A DNA stretch of 64,000 nucleotides, taken from assembly GCF_000317285.1 (NCBI RefSeq), contig NZ_AJLN01000093.1, forward strand, positions 1 to 64,000, given 5' to 3'. Origin of the DNA: Chlorogloeopsis fritschii PCC 6912. Its GTDB lineage: Bacteria > Cyanobacteriota > Cyanobacteriia > Cyanobacteriales > Nostocaceae. The notes under the pieces are model-generated. The model saw only the letters and a program-made list of their open reading frames with translations, had not been told where the DNA came from and did no database searches. The position numbers and the translations under genes are program-made. How positions within the stretch are numbered: position 1 is the first letter of the stretch; every line of letters starts with the position of its first letter. Shown piece by piece: positions 61,521-64,000 of the stretch.

Positions 61521-62825
61521 TTAAATTTCTATTACTGCCTGTACTTGCAGGTTAGTGAACTTAGCAGCTTTCTGACTTGATGCATTATCCAGTTGAACGT
61601 GAACTTCCACGACTCTGGCATCTATATTGCTAGAAGGATCGCTGTTGATCACATTTTGGCGCTGGATCTGCCAGCCAATTCTTTCCACAGTTCCGGATAA
61701 TTTACCTGAGAGAGAATCGCTATCTATCTGCACTTTTTGCCCCGGACGTATTTTATTAACATCACTTTGGTAAACTTCTACTACCGCATACATCTGCTTG
61801 CTTTGCCCAATCTCGGCAATACCGTCGTTGGAAACTAATTCACCTGGGCGGGTATATATTTTGAAAACTTGTCCATCTTGGGGCGATCGCACGTAAGCTT
61901 GTCGCAAATTTGCCTCTGCCCTTTTCGCGGCAGCAATAGCTCGATTTACTTCGGCTTGGGCTGCTGCTACATCCACAGGGCGCACTTCGGCAATCTGATC
62001 TAAAGTAGCTTCTCCTTCTTTGATTTGCTGTTGTCGGGATGCTTGGATGCGCTCTAAGTTAGCTTTTGCTTCGGTTAACTGCTGCTGTCGGGATGTTTGA
62101 ATGCGTCTGAGGTTGGCTTTTGCTTGATTTACTTGTTGCTGTGCGGTTTGCCAAACTAAACGCTTGCTATCCCGCGATGATGCCGAAATTGCTCCTTCTT
62201 GATACAAAGTTTGATGGCGTTGGTATTCTGCTTGGGCATTGTCTAGTTCCGCCTGCAACTGAGCGATAGTTGCTTTTTGGGCTTCTATTTCCGTGTCTTT
62301 TTCTGCCTGCAGGCGAGCGATCGTGGCTTTTTGGGCTGTTATTTCCGTGCCTCTTTCTGCTTGCAGGCGTGCAATCCCGGCTTTTTGGGCTTGAATTTCA
62401 CCCTGCTTGGCACCAGCTTCTATCTTTTGCAGATTTGCCTGCGCTACTTGTACTGCCTCTTTGGCTTCATCTAAGGCTGAGGAGAGGCGATCGCGACTGT
62501 CTAAAATCGCAACTACTTGCCCTGCCTTTACCGTATCTCCTTCTTTCACCAGTAGCTGCTCGACTCGATTTCCGTCTGCTGAGGTAGGTGCAGACAGTTT
62601 GATTACCTGTCCTTTTGGCTCAAGTCGCCCCAAGGCTGTTACTGTTTTGACTTCTGGCAGTTGAGCTAACTGTTGTTGCGCCTTCAGTTCAGCACTCCGA
62701 GACTGCTGTACCGTATACACACCAATTCCTACTGTACTCAAAGCTGCAATTGCTGCGATCGCTACAGAGGGGCGAAAAATTGACTTTGGGGGAAAGGAAC
62801 CTTCAAACTTGGAGTTTTGCAGCAT
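61521..62825 (-). CDS. devB: DevB-type HlyD-family membrane fusion protein
   Basis: A 434-residue periplasmic adaptor. An N-terminal membrane anchor (SVAIAAIAALSTVGIGVYTV) is followed by a lipoyl half (RLEPKGQVIKLSAPTS, VKEGDTVKAGQVVAILDSRD). A very regular long coiled-coil hairpin covers about residues 115-305, with near-identical KAxIARLQAEKxTEI repeats of about 15 residues. The second lipoyl half has RSPQDGQVFKIYTRPGELVS, then a beta barrel. It links DevCA to an outer-membrane channel. It is first in the operon and faces the TetR gene across a 375-bp operator region. Confidence 0.93.
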   Translation of the reverse strand: MLQNSKFEGSFPPKSIFRPSVAIAAIAALSTVGIGVYTVQQSRSAELKAQQQLAQLPEVKTVTALGRLEPKGQVIKLSAPTSADGNRVEQLLVKEGDTVKAGQVVAILDSRDRLSSALDEAKEAVQVAQANLQKIEAGAKQGEIQAQKAGIARLQAERGTEITAQKATIARLQAEKDTEIEAQKATIAQLQAELDNAQAEYQRHQTLYQEGAISASSRDSKRLVWQTAQQQVNQAKANLRRIQTSRQQQLTEAKANLERIQASRQQQIKEGEATLDQIAEVRPVDVAAAQAEVNRAIAAAKRAEANLRQAYVRSPQDGQVFKIYTRPGELVSNDGIAEIGQSKQMYAVVEVYQSDVNKIRPGQKVQIDSDSLSGKLSGTVERIGWQIQRQNVINSDPSSNIDARVVEVHVQLDNASSQKAAKFTNLQVQAVIEI

Positions 62826-62842
62826 AACATCCCTCGGCTATC

Positions 62843-62861
62843 AAACTAAACTGTTTAGTTT
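62843..62861. promoter_or_regulatory. Operator 1, perfect palindrome
   Basis: AAACTAAAC T GTTTAGTTT, two perfect 9-bp arms. It lies 18 bp upstream of the devB start, where a bound repressor would block transcription. Confidence 0.75.
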
Positions 62862-62873
62862 TATGTTATCACT

Positions 62874-62897
62874 AGACTAAACCGACTAGTTTAGTTT
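62874..62897. promoter_or_regulatory. Operator 2, inverted repeat
   Basis: AGACTAAAC, 6-bp spacer, GTTTAGTTT. Arms match operator 1 in 8 of 9 and 9 of 9 positions, but the spacing is 6 rather than 1. Confidence 0.7.
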
Positions 62898-62917
62898 GAC
62901 AAGTACTACAATAGAAA

Positions 62918-62941
62918 AAACTAGACTATACAGTTTAGTTC
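62918..62941. promoter_or_regulatory. Operator 3, inverted repeat
   Basis: AAACTAGAC, 6-bp spacer TATACA, GTTTAGTTC. Each arm has one mismatch to the operator 1 arms. The three sites are evenly placed in the devB-tetR gap. Confidence 0.7.
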
Positions 62942-63199
62942 GTTCCTTGCAGTTTTCTTTGCCTGACACGGTAGCACGATATACATTGTGCCCGTGTCTC
63001 TCCTTAATAACGGGACAAGGGGACACGGAGCAGAGGGGATGGGGAGAACTACTAACCACTAACCAATGATAAATGACCTTAGTGCCAACCTACTAAATAT
63101 AAGTTTTGCGTAAATCCTACGGGTTTCTCTGGTTCATCTAGGATATTAAAAGTGTCTAGAGTGTGATAAAGGTTGGTAAGTAGCAGGAAACAGTAAAAA

Positions 63200-63817
63200 A
63201 TGGTACGTGCAAAAATAACTGATATAGAACGTGAGAGTTCTGCTGAGAAAGTTGAACAAATTCTCCAAGGAGCGATGCAAGAGTTTTTAGCTCATGGCTT
63301 CGCGGGTACAAGTATGGATAGAGTAGCAGCAACAGCAGGTGTTTCTAAAGCTACTGTTTACAGCCACTTTACAGATAAAGAAGGATTATTTAAGGCTTTA
63401 ATTGAGCGGTTAGCACGTAAAAAATTTCATTCTATCTTTGGTAACGAACCCTTGGAAGGAGAACCATCTCAGGTGCTGCGCCAGGTAGGGAGCAAAGCCT
63501 TGGAGCAGATGCGCGAGGATCAAGAGCATTGTGCATTTATGCGTGTGTTGATTGGAGAATCGGCTCGTTTTCCAGAGTTAGCGAAAGTTTGCGTTCGTGC
63601 CATGATGAAACCAGTTTTTGAGACTATGAGTAAATATCTGGCTTCTCATCCGGAACTCAAAATTGCCGATCCAGAGGCTGTAGCAAGAATTATAGTTGGC
63701 TCGTTAGTTCATTTCCATATAACTCAGGATGTGTTGCACGGCAAAGACATCATTTCAATGGAAGGCGATCGCATCCTTGATACAATGATTGACTTGATTA
63801 TGAAATCTGCTCGATAA
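63200..63817 (+). CDS. TetR/AcrR-family repressor
   Basis: A 205-residue regulator. The N-terminal HTH reads QILQGAMQEFLAHGFAGTSM, DRVAATAGVSKATVYSHFTD, KEGLFKAL, fully typical of TetR. A helical ligand domain follows (AcrR-like C-terminus with FMRVLIGESARFPELAKV). It is divergent from devBCA, with three inverted-repeat operators between. It most likely represses the exporter and perhaps itself until a ligand binds. The last 20 bp overlap the end of the convergent gene on the minus strand. Confidence 0.92.
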   Translation: MVRAKITDIERESSAEKVEQILQGAMQEFLAHGFAGTSMDRVAATAGVSKATVYSHFTDKEGLFKALIERLARKKFHSIFGNEPLEGEPSQVLRQVGSKALEQMREDQEHCAFMRVLIGESARFPELAKVCVRAMMKPVFETMSKYLASHPELKIADPEAVARIIVGSLVHFHITQDVLHGKDIISMEGDRILDTMIDLIMKSAR

Positions 63818-64000
63818 ACTGAATTTCTGCTTCCAGGTTGTGGCGAGCGGAGGATTCAAAATTTGCGAACATCAAATCTGTAAAGTAAATGCGATGTCGC
63901 TGCAAAAATTGCTGCAAAACCTTCTTTCTGGCTGCTAGATATATCGCATCTGGTAACCAAGCATATTCTTGACGAATTGCCAAGGCATACTGATGGTAGT
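63798..64000 (-). CDS. HD-type phosphohydrolase, C-terminal end (cut by window edge)
   Basis: The frame is open to the window end and reads YHQYALAIRQEYAWLPDAIY, then LAARKKVLQQFLQRHRIYFT and a C-terminal ESSARHNLEAEIQFIEQ. The combination IRQEYAW, GR/ARKxVLxxFLxRxxIY and ARxNLxxE matches the end of predicted metal-dependent HD-superfamily phosphohydrolases of about 200 residues. The HD metal ligands would lie outside the window. An in-frame ATG at 63983 is internal, not the start. It overlaps the tetR stop by 20 bp on the opposite strand. Confidence 0.75.
   Translation of the reverse strand, partial: YHQYALAIRQEYAWLPDAIYLAARKKVLQQFLQRHRIYFTDLMFANFESSARHNLEAEIQFIEQIS

Overview
The window looks like chromosome of a filamentous (Nostocales-type) cyanobacterium. 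HIP1 octamers (GCGATCGC) occur throughout. Typical cyanobacterial families are present: ferredoxin-thioredoxin reductase variable chain, DUF3181, DUF3082, DUF4278, NIL-domain proteins, a DevBCA exporter, a XisA/XisC-type recombinase and a cyanobacteriochrome-type GAF domain. Intergenic DNA is AT-rich and crowded with short tandem repeats, hairpin arrays and MITE-like elements. No rRNA, tRNA or CRISPR array was seen.

Layout. (1) 0-11.4 kb, minus strand: a carbon-catabolic cluster of phosphoketolase, glucose-6-phosphate isomerase (frameshifted here), a PstS-type phosphate-binding protein, class I aldolase, glycogen phosphorylase, a histidine phosphatase and acetate kinase. Together they make a phosphate-consuming route from glycogen to acetyl phosphate, acetate and ATP. 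(2) 12-24 kb: small conserved cyanobacterial genes, a CorA transporter, a two-RCK potassium channel and a nuclease, among several gene remnants (GH13 amylase, HAD, Uma2, a pentapeptide protein with an amber codon, and an unnamed gene carrying a MITE). (3) 24-26 kb: rsmA-ispE-DUF3082 housekeeping operon. (4) 26.3-33.1 kb: an accessory island with a Trypco1-type protein and a caspase/FGE protein whose C-terminus resembles a diversity-generating-retroelement variable region, then MntA/HepT, a XisA-like integrase, a GerMN lipoprotein, and a ParA/RHH pair preceded by iterons. (5) 33.2-39.1 kb: a giant WGR-HEAT protein, a solo HicB and a SWIM zinc-finger protein. The last two lie between 75-bp inverted repeats. 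This is the best candidate for an undescribed system.

(6) 39-46.6 kb: YdcF, FtrV, MoaD, and a sulfate ABC transporter (SbpA-CysT-CysW) that lacks its ATPase but is followed by three genes holding four NIL domains. (7) 46.7-53.5 kb: a signalling block. It holds a 1541-residue hybrid kinase whose third GAF domain has both cysteines of a DXCF cyanobacteriochrome, an RsbW-like ATPase, a REC-PP2C phosphatase and a STAS protein. I infer a light-input partner-switching cascade. (8) 53.5-59.5 kb: a MITE-interrupted exported protein, a Crp-family regulator, small membrane proteins and an 842-residue HTH/helical-repeat protein of unknown role. (9) 59.5-64 kb: devBCA exporter operon facing a TetR regulator, with three matching inverted-repeat operators between them, and the C-terminal end of an HD-type phosphohydrolase.

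At least seven genes are broken. This is either real decay or, for single-base lesions such as the pentapeptide amber codon, possible sequence error.
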